Assembly (NCBI RefSeq): GCF_018866325.1
Contig: NZ_CP076457.1
Span: 2,639,001-2,703,000 of the forward strand
Length of the DNA stretch: 64,000 nt
Source of the DNA: Streptomyces sp. YPW6
Lineage (GTDB): Bacteria; Actinomycetota; Actinomycetes; Streptomycetales; Streptomycetaceae
Reading direction: 5' to 3'
Part shown: piece after piece, positions 1-8,571 of the stretch
How positions within the stretch are numbered: position 1 is the first letter of the stretch
Layout: every line of letters starts with the position of its first letter
Position numbers and translations under genes: made by a program
The notes under the pieces: model-generated
Databases searched by the model: none
The model's input: the letters and a program-made list of their open reading frames with translations, nothing else
What the model was told of the DNA's origin: nothing

Positions 1-577
1 GGAGCCTCTCGGGCTTCTCCGGAAGATCGCCACACCCCTCCCCGGCCGCAATGGCTCGGGCCGTGTCGGTGGTCAGGGCGGCGAATGCCTCGCGGTCGGA
101 GATCCGTTCGGTGGAGCTGATCCCGACGAACACCGGCTGAGGCGCCCAGCACTCCTCCGGCAGCAGAGCCCACCCCAGTTCGTCATCAACTCCACCGGTC
201 ACCGCACCGGAGAAGAATGACGTCTCCGGAAGTTCAGACACTCCGTACACCCCCAGGATCTCCATGCCTTGCTGCGCCCGGACCCTGAGAGTCAATGCTC
301 CCTCTCCCGACCCGAGCACAACAGACGATTTCTCGATCCGGCAGACCGTGTCGGTGAGTTCCTTGCCGAGCCCGTCGCCCTCTGCGTCGATACGGCCGGC
401 CCCTGGAAGGACCCCGTTCGCCTGCTCTGCCGAGACCAACCCTCCACAGACCCGGTCCTCCGTCAGCACATTGGTGTTGCGCCAGACGTGCAACAGCCCT
501 GCGACCACCAGGAGAACCGCCATCACGACGCCCCAGGGCTTCCACGCCCGCCCCGTACCACCCTCTGCTGTGCTCAC
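1..577 (-). CDS. Membrane-anchored protein of unknown function (partial, C-terminus cut by window edge)
   Basis: The frame opens at a GTG 4 nt after the stop of the upstream WXG100-like gene and stays open to the left edge, giving 192 codons without a stop. The N-terminus (MSTAEGGTGRAWKPWG) is followed by one hydrophobic segment at about residues 17-30 (VVMAVLLVVAGLLHV), then a soluble, probably extracytoplasmic region with several cysteines (near VCGG, TVCRIE, PEECW and GEGCGD). This suggests a type II membrane protein with disulfides. The tight spacing says it is co-transcribed and probably translationally coupled with the large helical protein upstream, so it likely belongs to the same secretion-linked cassette. 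I do not recognise the family. The GTG start is supported by the coupling; no strong Shine-Dalgarno sequence is visible. Confidence 0.75.
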   Translation of the reverse strand, partial: MSTAEGGTGRAWKPWGVVMAVLLVVAGLLHVWRNTNVLTEDRVCGGLVSAEQANGVLPGAGRIDAEGDGLGKELTDTVCRIEKSSVVLGSGEGALTLRVRAQQGMEILGVYGVSELPETSFFSGAVTGGVDDELGWALLPEECWAPQPVFVGISSTERISDREAFAALTTDTARAIAAGEGCGDLPEKPERL

Positions 578-581
578 TTGC

Positions 582-2837
582 TCACTTCCTGGTTCGCAAA
601 GCCGAATACGCTTCCTCACGGCTGGTGAAGAAGCTCTGCCCCGCCTCCTGCACGGCGTTCTTCGCGGCATCAGTTTCCTTGGCGCCTCGGGTGTCCGCCC
701 AGTCCTGGATGAGCCCCCTCGTGCTCAGCATGTCCTTCTCGGTCTCTGTGCTGACTTCGCCCTTCGCCGCCCTGTCCGCCTCGTCGATGACAGCGGTGGA
801 CCACTCGTACGCAGCGACGTCCACGGCACGTTGAGCCAGGTCACCGACCTGGGGGATCATGTTGGCCACCGCCCCGAGGCCGTGATAGCCGTAGCGCGCC
901 TGGTCGTTGATCTTTCCGATCTCGGCGTCGCGAACGTCCAGCACCATGTCTGTACCGATAGCGTTCAGAGCGCCGAAGGCCCCACCCACCTCCCGCGACC
1001 TGACGTCCCAACTGGTGACGTTCTCCACCAAGCTGCTCTGGGGCACTTGCCGACCAGTGTCCAGGTGCTCCACCGCATACAGTCGTTGCGCCTCGTACAT
1101 GGCGTCGAATACTCGTAGGGGATTGCCCTCTGCGTCGTTATCGATCACACCGTCGGACACACCGCGCATCACTCTGATCACACTGTGCTTTCCGTTCGAA
1201 ATGGAGGCTCCCTCGTCCGATTCGGCGATGCGGCTCTGGTCGATCGGCCCGTACCCGCCCAGAATGGCGTGCGTGTCCGCCGTGTAGTCGTTCAGCGCAC
1301 GGCCGAGCGGCACCTTGAGGGCTTCGGGGACGCTGTCGCCCTTCGCCCCCTGGTCCAGCGTCGCGATGACCGCCTGCATGACCCGGGCCTGACCCTCGCT
1401 GTGCGGGCCGGGCTTGCCCAGCGCCGCCCCCGGCTCGTTCCCCGTCGTCCCTGCCTCCAGCGCGAGGCCCAGGCCATGGCGGCTGAACGGATCATCGGTG
1501 GTGATCACTCTGGGTCCTGCCACGACGTGCTGCTGAGGCCACTCCCGAGCCCCGTCCCCGTTGCCGATCAGGTAGTCGAGGTGCGCCTGCCCGTTGTCCA
1601 CCTCCGGGTTGAAGAACGCGGTCGAGGCGTCGGGGTTCTTGCTCATCACACCGAGCAGGCTGTCGAGCGCGTCGGCCCGGCCCTCGCGGTGGTTGCCGCC
1701 CCACTGCTGGAAGATGGCGCTGTTGTCCTTCTCCGCGGCGATCATGTCGTCGCCCAGCTTGTTGAGGAACTGGTCGTCGAACGGCACGTCGGCGTGCGTC
1801 ATCATCTCGACGAACGGACGGTAGCCGTAGAGCGGGTTGGTCTTCGAGTCGAAGTTCTTGGCTCCGGACTCCTTGAGGCCGTCCGTGAACTTCTTGTAGA
1901 ACGCGCCGTCGCCGCTGTTGATCCATGCCTGGTACTTCGCCGAGCCGGGCCCGGCGTCCGCCATCGAACCCGGCACCTGGGTGGCGGTCGCCACCGTGTT
2001 CGCCAGGCCGCCCAGGAGCCTCGTGGACTGGGCCCCCGAGGCTCCGCCCTCCTGCTGCCGGTCCGCGAGGACATCGCTCAGCCTGATGGTGTCCTCGGGT
2101 CCCAGCCTCGTCAGCAGGGACTGGCTGAACACCTTGTCACCGGCGTTGTCCCGCACCGAACGCTCGAACTCGGCAAGGTCCGCGGCGGAGACCTCCTTGC
2201 CGTCGATCAGACGCTCCGCGGTCTCCTCGGTGTTCCGCGCCTCGTACTCCTCGATGTCGCCGAGGGGCTTTCCGTTGAATCCGTTCGTCGTACCGTCGGT
2301 GACGTCCGAGTCCTGCACGACCCCTTTCAGGGCGATCTCCACACCGGCGTCCGCGTCCGACGTCGCGGCGACCAGCCGGTCGATCTCCTGCTGCCAGGAC
2401 GTCACCGCTTCCCGCACCGACTTCTGGTAGTCCGGGTCGTGGTGGTACGCGGACCGGGCGCCCTCGCTCAAGGCCTCCGTGTCGAAGGTGACCCTGCCGG
2501 CCTCCGACACCTTCATGCCGGCCTTCACGGCACCGCTCCTCGCGGTCTGCAGCTTGCCCTTGAGCTCGGTGAACTGCGTGTGCGCGTCCCGGAGCAGAGA
2601 AGCGACCGCCTTCGCTTCGGCCTGGGCCGCCTTGTACTCGTTGAGCGTGATACCGAACGACGCGTTGGCGGCGCTCGCGCTCAGTCCGACCCAGGTCGGC
2701 CCCAGCGTGATGCCGTGGACGTCCTTCTCGTACTGCTTCTCGCGCTTGTTGAACTCTCCTGCCATGTCCGTCCACTTGTCCGCGGCCTTGGTCAGGCAGG
2801 ACAGGTCCGTGGTCATGATCTCGTGGTAGCTGGGCAT
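582..2837 (-). CDS. 751-aa WXG100-like helical protein, probable type VII secretion-associated (DUF6571-like)
   Basis: The ATG at 2837 is preceded by a purine-rich ribosome site (GGGGGAAAG) and starts MPSYHEIMTTDLSCLTKAAD. An upstream in-frame start exists, but the extension is Pro/Arg-rich and unlike the rest. Residues 1-130 are predicted to be long amphipathic helices (WTDMAGEFNKREKQYEKDV, TWVGLSASAANASF), resembling the helical hairpin of WXG100 proteins such as EsxA. The remaining 600 residues carry no catalytic motif I can name; the composition is soluble and rich in Ala, Asp and Gly. In Streptomyces, large proteins of this layout sit beside small helical partners and are annotated DUF6571 or as ESX/WXG-type. 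The 154-aa gene upstream and the membrane protein downstream fit that cassette. No Rv3870/EccC-type ATPase is in the window, so the secretion assignment is inference. Confidence 0.72.
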   Translation of the reverse strand: MPSYHEIMTTDLSCLTKAADKWTDMAGEFNKREKQYEKDVHGITLGPTWVGLSASAANASFGITLNEYKAAQAEAKAVASLLRDAHTQFTELKGKLQTARSGAVKAGMKVSEAGRVTFDTEALSEGARSAYHHDPDYQKSVREAVTSWQQEIDRLVAATSDADAGVEIALKGVVQDSDVTDGTTNGFNGKPLGDIEEYEARNTEETAERLIDGKEVSAADLAEFERSVRDNAGDKVFSQSLLTRLGPEDTIRLSDVLADRQQEGGASGAQSTRLLGGLANTVATATQVPGSMADAGPGSAKYQAWINSGDGAFYKKFTDGLKESGAKNFDSKTNPLYGYRPFVEMMTHADVPFDDQFLNKLGDDMIAAEKDNSAIFQQWGGNHREGRADALDSLLGVMSKNPDASTAFFNPEVDNGQAHLDYLIGNGDGAREWPQQHVVAGPRVITTDDPFSRHGLGLALEAGTTGNEPGAALGKPGPHSEGQARVMQAVIATLDQGAKGDSVPEALKVPLGRALNDYTADTHAILGGYGPIDQSRIAESDEGASISNGKHSVIRVMRGVSDGVIDNDAEGNPLRVFDAMYEAQRLYAVEHLDTGRQVPQSSLVENVTSWDVRSREVGGAFGALNAIGTDMVLDVRDAEIGKINDQARYGYHGLGAVANMIPQVGDLAQRAVDVAAYEWSTAVIDEADRAAKGEVSTETEKDMLSTRGLIQDWADTRGAKETDAAKNAVQEAGQSFFTSREEAYSALRTRK

Positions 2838-2905
2838 GGCCTTTCCCCCGTTGTTCTCAGTGCCCGGTGAAACGTGACGATCCGGCTTCCCCGGCCGGCA
2901 GCGGG

Positions 2906-3370
2906 TCAGTAGCCGTTGAAGGGCGAGGGCGGGAGCGGGGGCCCCAGCAGCTGCTGGGTCTGGAGTTCGGCGCCCCGGAGGATGGTGTTGGCATCGCGCA
3001 GGGAACTCTTCTCCCTGCCGAGGCGGTTCATCAGGTTCCGGACCTGCTTGCCCCACGCGGTGTGCGCGTCCTTCATCGCACGCGAGGTGATCCAGCCCTC
3101 GCCGTCCTTGGCGCCGAGCGCCGTGACCGCGGCCGCGTTCTCCTCGCTCGCCCAGTTGCCCGACTTCTTGGTGTCCGGTTCGAGGTGCTGCTCGATGGCG
3201 TTGGCCGCGGCGCGCTTCTGCGCCGGACTGGAGACCAGCCCGGGTGCCTGTCCCGGCGCGAACGGTCCGTAGACAGGAGGCGGGGAGGTGTCGGCCGGGG
3301 CCTCGTTGAGCCGCATCGATGCCGGTGCGGCTCCGGCCGTCGCCGTCGGGTCACCTGGTTGGCTGCTCAT
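2906..3370 (-). CDS. 154-aa helical protein, likely partner of the WXG100-like protein
   Basis: The ATG at 3370 has a good ribosome site (GGGGGACGG) and the protein begins MSSQPGDPTATAGAAPASM. The first 55 residues are Pro/Ala-rich and probably disordered. The rest is predicted to be helical (AQKRAAANAIEQHLEP, AWGKQVRNLMNRLGREKSSL) and ends in a short Pro-rich tail (GPPLPPSPFNGY). The length and shape suit a small type VII-like substrate or chaperone. It lies 68 nt upstream of the large WXG100-like gene and is co-oriented, so both are probably in one operon. There is no signal peptide or membrane segment. The function is inferred only from context. Confidence 0.68.
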   Translation of the reverse strand: MSSQPGDPTATAGAAPASMRLNEAPADTSPPPVYGPFAPGQAPGLVSSPAQKRAAANAIEQHLEPDTKKSGNWASEENAAAVTALGAKDGEGWITSRAMKDAHTAWGKQVRNLMNRLGREKSSLRDANTILRGAELQTQQLLGPPLPPSPFNGY

Positions 3371-3646
3371 CCGTCCCCCGGGAATCCTCGGCATTACCCA
3401 CGTTTGACGTGGCCCGTTCACCCTAACAAGTGGGCTTCCCGGCCTCGCCACACGCCAGTGGGGCCGTACAGGACCCCCCGGCCCGTACGACCCCACTGGC
3501 TTTCCCCCGTTACCCCGCGCCTCCCCCGAAGCGCCGAGCCGTTCCCCGTACTCCCCCGTTTTCCCCCGGGTCCCCTCGGTCCCCGTTTTCCTGCTCCCCC
3601 GTACTCCCCCGTGGCCCCCGCCTCCCCCGAAGCGGAGGGCCCTGCC
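3371..3646. other. Gene-free stretch with sigQ terminator and C-rich tract
   Basis: No CDS is supported here. Positions 3454-3500 hold a large hairpin described separately. From about 3500 to 3640 the plus strand is dominated by runs of C separated by short spacers (CCCCCGTTTTCCCCCGGG is typical), so the minus strand, which is the transcribed sense strand of sigQ read-through, is strongly G-rich. Confidence 0.6.
3454..3500 (-). terminator. Terminator hairpin downstream of sigQ
   Basis: A 16-nt arm GCCAGTGGGGCCGTAC at 3454-3469 pairs with GTACGACCCCACTGGC at 3485-3500, with one G-T type mismatch and a 15-nt loop. It lies between the sigQ stop and the next minus-strand gene, so it probably ends the sigQ transcript. 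Confidence 0.65.
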
Positions 3647-4438
3647 TCAGGCCACCAGCTCGCCGAAGGACTCCTGCTCGTCACGTCCGAAGCTGAGGAC
3701 CTCGTCCTCGCGCAGCCGGCGCAGGGAGCGCCAGATGCTCGACTTCACCGTGCCGACACTGATGTCGAGGATGGACGCGATCTCCGGGTCGGTGCGGCCC
3801 TCGTAGTACCGCAGGACCAGCATCGTGCGCTGGAGTTCGGGCAGTCGGGCGAGCGCCTGCCACAGCACCGCCCGCAGCTCCGTGCCGCGCATCGCGTCCG
3901 TGTCGCCCACCGTCTCCGGCAGCTCCTCGGTCGGGTATTCGTTGAGCTTGCGCCTGCGCCAGGCGCTGATGTGCAGGTTGGTCATGGTGCGGCGCAGATA
4001 GCCGCCGACCGCCGCCTTGTCGCTGATCCGGTCCCAGGCCCGGTACGTCGAGAACAGGGCGCTCTGGAGCAGGTCCTCGGCCTCGAAGCGGTCGCCGGTC
4101 AGGTGGTAGGCGGTCGCGTACAGGGAGGCCCGTCGCTCCTGGACGTAGGCCGTGAACGCCGTTTCGGCGTCCGCGTTCTCCGTCCGGTCGGTGCGATCCC
4201 CCGTGGCCTTCCCGTACGCGCTTCCCCCGTTGCGCCCCACATCCCCCGTGGGTGCGTCGACCACCGTCATGAACGTCTTACGCGGCTGCTCCGCGGTCGA
4301 CTGCGACGGCAGGTGCTGACGCCCGGCACTGCGGACACACCCCCGCAGGTTCGTCGCGCCGGACTTCTCGCTGCTCCGGCCGATGTCGTGGAGGCGCGTG
4401 ACAACTGCGCTTGAGCCGGTGCTGTGCAGTGCGTCCAT
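3647..4438 (-). CDS. sigQ: ECF/SigE-like sigma factor SigQ
   Basis: This 263-aa sigma-70 family protein has region 2 at about residues 95-170 (EAEDLLQSALFSTYRAWDRI) and region 4 at about 190-250 (RTDPEIASILDISVGTVKSS, a helix-turn-helix). A basic, probably flexible N-terminal extension of about 75 residues precedes region 2. The ATG at 4438 follows AGGGGGCG with good spacing, while the internal Met at about residue 57 has no ribosome site. It is divergent from afsQ1-afsQ2, the known arrangement in S. coelicolor, where SigQ and the AfsQ two-component system jointly control antibiotic production and nutrient-stress responses. Its promoter must lie in 4439-4620. No anti-sigma gene is adjacent, consistent with control through AfsQ1. 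Assignment rests on synteny and sequence recollection. Confidence 0.88.
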   Translation of the reverse strand: MDALHSTGSSAVVTRLHDIGRSSEKSGATNLRGCVRSAGRQHLPSQSTAEQPRKTFMTVVDAPTGDVGRNGGSAYGKATGDRTDRTENADAETAFTAYVQERRASLYATAYHLTGDRFEAEDLLQSALFSTYRAWDRISDKAAVGGYLRRTMTNLHISAWRRRKLNEYPTEELPETVGDTDAMRGTELRAVLWQALARLPELQRTMLVLRYYEGRTDPEIASILDISVGTVKSSIWRSLRRLREDEVLSFGRDEQESFGELVA

Positions 4439-4620
4439 CTCGCGCCCCCTATCGGTGGAGTCCGTTCGTTCCTTGCTGACCTAGAGCTTGCCGGGGCAGT
4501 TTCATGGCGCTGTCCCCCGACTGTCACAGGCCTGTCACAGGGGCGGTCGCGGCCGTGCCCGGACCATCGGACGGGACCACAGGTCGAACTGAAGCGCCAC
4601 CATGGGCCAGAATGACGCTC
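4439..4620. promoter_or_regulatory. Divergent sigQ / afsQ1 promoter region
   Basis: This 182-bp region separates the divergent genes. On the plus strand CAGAAT at 4608-4613 sits 7 nt before the GTG of afsQ1, with TCGAAC at 4584-4589 (spacing 18). This is what a leaderless afsQ1 transcript would need, and no Shine-Dalgarno sequence precedes that GTG. The duplicated segment CTGTCACAGGCCTGTCACAG near 4530-4550 contains two direct CTGTCACAG units and is a candidate regulator site. Confidence 0.5.
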
Positions 4621-5298
4621 GTGCCTTTCCTGTTGCTGATCGAGGACGACGACGCCATCCGCACGGCCCTCGAACTCTCGCTGTCACGCCAGGGCCACCG
4701 TGTGGCCACCGCGGCGACGGGAGAGGACGGCCTGGAGCTGCTGCGCGAGCAGCGGCCCGACCTGGTCGTGCTGGATGTGATGCTGCCCGGGATCGACGGT
4801 TTCGAGGTGTGCCGGCGGATCCGCCGCACCGACCAGCTGCCGATCATTCTGCTGACCGCGCGCAGCGACGACATCGACGTCGTGGTGGGACTGGAGTCCG
4901 GCGCGGACGACTACGTGGTGAAGCCCGTCCAGGGCCGGGTGCTGGACGCCCGGATCCGGGCGGTGCTGCGCCGCGGCGAGCGCGAGTCGACCGACTCGGC
5001 GACCTTCGGCAACGTGGTGATCGACCGCTCCGCCATGACCGTCACCAAGGACGGGGAGGATCTGCAGCTCACGCCGACCGAGCTGCGGCTCCTGCTGGAG
5101 CTGAGCCGCCGGCCCGGACAGGCCCTGTCCCGGCAGCAGCTGCTGCGGCTGGTGTGGGAGCACGACTATCTGGGCGACTCCCGGCTCGTGGACGCGTGTG
5201 TGCAGCGGCTGCGCGCGAAGGTGGAGGACGTGCCGTCCTCGCCGACCCTGATCCGTACGGTGCGGGGCGTGGGCTACCGGCTGGACACGCCTCAGTGA
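4621..5298 (+). CDS. afsQ1: Two-component response regulator AfsQ1 (OmpR family)
   Basis: The 225-aa protein has a receiver domain (residues 1-120) with the acidic pocket EDDD at 8-11, phospho-acceptor Asp52 (VVLDVMLPG) and the conserved Lys in YVVKP at about 101. An OmpR/PhoB winged helix follows (about 130-222; LTPTELRLLLELSRRPGQ and TVRGVGYRL). I chose GTG 4621 because it gives the usual AfsQ1 length and N-terminus. An in-frame ATG lies 9 nt upstream at 4612, also without a ribosome site. AfsQ1 activates antibiotic genes and sigQ and competes with GlnR at nitrogen genes in S. coelicolor (family knowledge). It overlaps afsQ2 by 4 nt. Confidence 0.95.
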   Translation: MPFLLLIEDDDAIRTALELSLSRQGHRVATAATGEDGLELLREQRPDLVVLDVMLPGIDGFEVCRRIRRTDQLPIILLTARSDDIDVVVGLESGADDYVVKPVQGRVLDARIRAVLRRGERESTDSATFGNVVIDRSAMTVTKDGEDLQLTPTELRLLLELSRRPGQALSRQQLLRLVWEHDYLGDSRLVDACVQRLRAKVEDVPSSPTLIRTVRGVGYRLDTPQ

Positions 5299-6824
5299 CC
5301 GAGACCGTCAAGCGGTCCCTGCGTGCGGGGCTGCGCTGGACCAGTCTGCGGATGCGGCTCGTCGTGGTGTTCGCGCTGGTCGCGCTGGTCGCCGCGGTGT
5401 CCGCGTCGGGGATCGCGTACTGGCTCAACCGCGAGGCCGTGCTGACCCGTACCCAGGACCGGGCCCTCGACGACTTCCGGCGGCAGATGCAGGAGACGGC
5501 GGCGGCGCTGCCGACACGCCCCACCAAGGACGATCTCCAGCGGGCCGCCGGGGAGATGGCGTCGAGCAGTCCGGGCTACAGCGTGCTCCTGGAGGACGAA
5601 CGGGAGCGCGGCAAGCCGATCGTGGGCTACTCCGACCTGGACACCTTCACCCGGGCCCACGTACCGGACTCGCTGCAGAAGCAGGTGGCCCGCAAGCAGC
5701 CGCTGACGTCGAGCAACGAGCACGAGTACCACCTGTTCTGGCAGCGCACGAGCATCGCGGGCACGCCGTATCTCGTCGCCGGTACGCGGATCATCGGCGG
5801 CGGGCCGACCGGCTACATGCTCAAGTCGCTCGACCAGGAGCGGCAGGACCTCAACTCGCTCGCCTGGTCGCTGGGGATCGCGACCGCCCTCGCGCTGGTC
5901 GGCTCGGCGCTGCTCGCGCAGGCGGCCGCGACGACGGTGCTGCGCCCGGTGCAGCGGCTCGGCGACGCGGCCCGCAAGCTCGGCGAGGGGAAGCTCGACA
6001 CCCGGCTCGTGGTCTCCGGCACGGACGAACTGGCCGATCTGTCCCGTACGTTCAACAGGACGGCGAGCTCGCTGGAGAAGAAGGTCGCGGACATGAGCGC
6101 GCGGGAGGAGGCCAGCCGCCGGTTCGTCGCCGACATGTCGCACGAGCTGCGCACCCCGCTGACCGCGATCACCGCGGTCACCGAGGTGCTGGAGGAAGAG
6201 GCGGACAACCTGGACCCGATGATCGCGCCCGCCGTGCATCTGGTGGTCAGCGAGACCCGGCGGCTGAACGACCTGGTGGAGAACCTGATGGAGGTGACCC
6301 GCTTCGACGCGGGTACGGCCCGGCTCGTGCTGGACGACGTCGATGTGGCCGACCAAGTGACCGCGTGCATCGACGCGCGGGCCTGGCTGGACGCGGTGCA
6401 CCTGGACGCGGAGCGCGGGACGATGGCCCGCCTCGATCCGCGCCGGCTGGACGTCATCCTGGCCAACCTCATCGGCAACGCCCTCAAGCACGGCGGTTCG
6501 CCGGTGGGCGTACGGGTGCGGACCGAGGGCGACGAGCTCGTCATCGACGTACGGGACCACGGTCCGGGCATCCCCGAGGATGTGCTGCCGCATGTCTTCG
6601 ACCGGTTCTACAAGGCGAGCGCCTCCCGTCCGCGGTCGGAGGGCAGCGGGCTCGGTCTCTCCATCGCCATGGAGAACGCGCACATCCACGGCGGTGACAT
6701 CTCGGCGGCGAACTCCCCTGACGGCGGTGCCGTGTTCACCCTGCGGCTGCCGCGGGACGCGGAGAGGATCGTCCGGGACGGCGAACCGGGCGCGGAGGCG
6801 ACGGGCGAGGACGGGGCGACGTGA
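5295..6824 (+). CDS. afsQ2: Sensor histidine kinase AfsQ2
   Basis: The 509-aa membrane kinase starts at a GTG overlapping the afsQ1 stop (GTGA). It has a first membrane helix at about residues 20-42, an extracytoplasmic sensor region to about 190, a second helix at about 195-217 (SLGIATALALVGSALLAQ), a HAMP domain, and a HisKA domain with His283 in DMSHELRTPLTAI. The HATPase domain has an N-box (ANLIGNALKHGG), a G1 box (DHGPGIPEDV) and a G2-like GSGLGLSIA. It phosphorylates AfsQ1 in response to an unknown envelope or nitrogen-related signal. The overlaps at both ends show a tightly coupled three-gene operon. Confidence 0.95.
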   Translation: MTETVKRSLRAGLRWTSLRMRLVVVFALVALVAAVSASGIAYWLNREAVLTRTQDRALDDFRRQMQETAAALPTRPTKDDLQRAAGEMASSSPGYSVLLEDERERGKPIVGYSDLDTFTRAHVPDSLQKQVARKQPLTSSNEHEYHLFWQRTSIAGTPYLVAGTRIIGGGPTGYMLKSLDQERQDLNSLAWSLGIATALALVGSALLAQAAATTVLRPVQRLGDAARKLGEGKLDTRLVVSGTDELADLSRTFNRTASSLEKKVADMSAREEASRRFVADMSHELRTPLTAITAVTEVLEEEADNLDPMIAPAVHLVVSETRRLNDLVENLMEVTRFDAGTARLVLDDVDVADQVTACIDARAWLDAVHLDAERGTMARLDPRRLDVILANLIGNALKHGGSPVGVRVRTEGDELVIDVRDHGPGIPEDVLPHVFDRFYKASASRPRSEGSGLGLSIAMENAHIHGGDISAANSPDGGAVFTLRLPRDAERIVRDGEPGAEATGEDGAT

Positions 6825-7465
6825 AGCGCGGCGATGTCACGTACGGGAGGCGGAGCCCGCTGCGGCCGCGGGGACGGTCGGCCGTCCGGCTGGCGGGGCT
6901 GCTGGCGGTAGCGGCGCTGGTCTCCGGGTGCGGGATCCGGACGACGTCGGTGCCGGTGGACGCCGGGGCCGCGCCCTCCCGGGTGCCGTGCCGGCTCGCC
7001 GCCTCCGACGCGTCCACCCGGTCGCCGGACCGGGTGAGCGCCGAGGTGTACCTGGTGTGCGCCTCGCAGCTGGTCACCGTGGACCGTCCGGTGCCGGCGG
7101 ACACGGTCGGCGCCGACCCGGTGGAGGTGGCCCGCGCCCTGCTGAGGGAGATCCAGCGGGCACCGTCCACGGGCGAGCGGCGGGCCGGGTTCACCACCGC
7201 GGTTCCGGCGGGGCTGCGGGTGGATCCGCCCCGGGACGGCGACCCGGCGGGCACCCTGCGCCTGAGCAGTCAGCCGGAGGACCTGTCGGCGGAGGCGCTG
7301 GCCCAGCTGGTGTGCACGTACGCGGAGAGCGACGGGCTGGTCCGGGACGGTTCGGTGGTGCTGGGCGGGCCCGGCGACTACCCGCCGCGCGGCTATCTGT
7401 GCACCTCGCAGACGAAGTCCCGGCCGGGGGACCTGGCCACGCCGGACGCACTCCGGCTGGATTGA
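6821..7465 (+). CDS. Lipoprotein encoded with AfsQ1/Q2
   Basis: The 214-aa protein starts at GTG overlapping the afsQ2 stop by 4 nt. It has a basic N-region and hydrophobic stretch ending in a lipobox (VSGC, Cys37), so it is expected to be lipid-anchored on the outer face of the membrane. Cysteines at CRLAA, LVCAS, LVCTY and YLCTS suggest two disulfides. The middle (DPVEVARALLREIQRAP) resembles the GerMN-type fold of spore-germination/LpqB-like lipoproteins, but I am not sure. Its place as the third gene of the afsQ operon suggests that it senses the signal or modulates AfsQ2. Confidence 0.85.
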   Translation: MKRGDVTYGRRSPLRPRGRSAVRLAGLLAVAALVSGCGIRTTSVPVDAGAAPSRVPCRLAASDASTRSPDRVSAEVYLVCASQLVTVDRPVPADTVGADPVEVARALLREIQRAPSTGERRAGFTTAVPAGLRVDPPRDGDPAGTLRLSSQPEDLSAEALAQLVCTYAESDGLVRDGSVVLGGPGDYPPRGYLCTSQTKSRPGDLATPDALRLD

Positions 7466-7649
7466 CGCGGGACCCGCCGGGCGCGTGGAGGGCGCGGGGA
7501 GGCGCGGGGAAGCCGCAGGAGACGGAGGCCGCGGGGAAGCCGCAGGAGAAGGGGCGGAGAAGCCCGGCGAGGGGCGGGGCCGCGCGGGGCTGCCGTTGTG
7601 ACTCAGCCGCCCCGGACGGTACGGAACCGATCCCGCCGGTCGTGGCGTC

Positions 7650-8225
7650 TTGGTGGGCGTGCGTCACAGTTCGGACGGCGAGGCCGTCATCCACTTCCGC
7701 GCGGCGGGCGTCACTCTCCTGATCGCACACCTCCTGTTCGTCGCGTGGCTGACGCTGCGCCCGCTGGACGTGCCCTGGATCACGGCCGCGAACTTCGAGC
7801 CGTTCGCCGGGATCAGGGCGGACCTCGCGCTGGGACCCGCCGAGGCGGCCCGCCGGATCGGCGGCGCGCTGCTGCTGCTCGCCCCGCTCGGGGTGCTGCT
7901 GCCCATGGCCGGGGGCCGGATCTTCGTCTCCCCCTGGGTCTCGCTGCTCCGTACGGTCGCCGCCGGGGCACTGATCTCGCTGGCCATCGAGCTCGGCCAG
8001 ACCGGGGTACCGGGGCAGGTCGTCGACGTCGACTCGCTGCTGCTGAACACCACCGGGGTGGTCCTGGCCCACCTGCTGGTCGTCCCGGTCTGCCGGGCGC
8101 GGCTGCGCCGCCGGGGCCTGCCCGGCGTGCGGGACCTGCTCCACCGCCGGCAGGAGACCCGGCTCGGGGAGGAGGCCCCTCAGGGGTCGACCCCGACGAT
8201 TACCGGGGTCGGTCTCGCCCCGTAG
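7650..8225 (+). CDS. VanZ-like membrane protein
   Basis: The 191-aa protein has four predicted membrane segments (about 19-37, 67-85, 95-113 and 125-145). Between the last two it carries the VanZ pattern AIELGQ...VDVDSLLLNTTG (Glu/Gln, Asp, Asn, Gly). VanZ-family proteins are linked to low-level teicoplanin resistance, but in most Streptomyces copies the function is unknown. The start is uncertain: TTG 7650, GTG 7653 and GTG 7659 are all in frame and none has a convincing ribosome site. Confidence 0.8.
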   Translation: MVGVRHSSDGEAVIHFRAAGVTLLIAHLLFVAWLTLRPLDVPWITAANFEPFAGIRADLALGPAEAARRIGGALLLLAPLGVLLPMAGGRIFVSPWVSLLRTVAAGALISLAIELGQTGVPGQVVDVDSLLLNTTGVVLAHLLVVPVCRARLRRRGLPGVRDLLHRRQETRLGEEAPQGSTPTITGVGLAP

Positions 8226-8319
8226 AGCGATGCTTTGTCCCTCTTCGCGGGGGCACCATGGAGACATCGGGGAGCAGAGAACGCTGCTCCTGCCGCTACG
8301 GTTCGCGAAGGAGCCCACC

Positions 8320-8529
8320 ATGGCCGCCCCACTTGTCCGCCCCCGCGAAGGCCGCATGATCGGCGGAGTGTGCGCGGGCCTCGCCCGGCGCTTCGGTATG
8401 TCGGCCGGCACCATGCGCGTCATCTTCGTCGTCTCCTGCCTGCTGCCCGGCCCGCAGTTCCTGCTCTACCTGGCGCTGTGGGCGCTGTTGCCCTCGGAGA
8501 AGTCCGCCTCCTCCGCGACGGCCTGGTGA
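8320..8529 (+). CDS. PspC domain protein (69 aa)
   Basis: A single PspC domain covers nearly the whole protein: RMIGGVCAGLARRFGMS is the signature, followed by a hydrophobic segment (VIFVVSCLLPGPQFLLYLAL) and the typical WALLP end. The ATG at 8320 has GAAGGAG in good position. PspC proteins sense or respond to membrane stress; stand-alone actinobacterial copies are common and mostly uncharacterised. It is monocistronic, with a strong terminator following. Confidence 0.85.
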   Translation: MAAPLVRPREGRMIGGVCAGLARRFGMSAGTMRVIFVVSCLLPGPQFLLYLALWALLPSEKSASSATAW

Positions 8530-8571
8530 CGCACCGGACCACGGGGAGCGGGAAGACGGGCGGGAACGCAC

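Noticed and set aside
1185..2870. A 561-codon plus-strand frame opposite the WXG100-like gene
   Set aside because: Shadow frame without ribosome site; the minus strand has good start, operon context and plausible fold.
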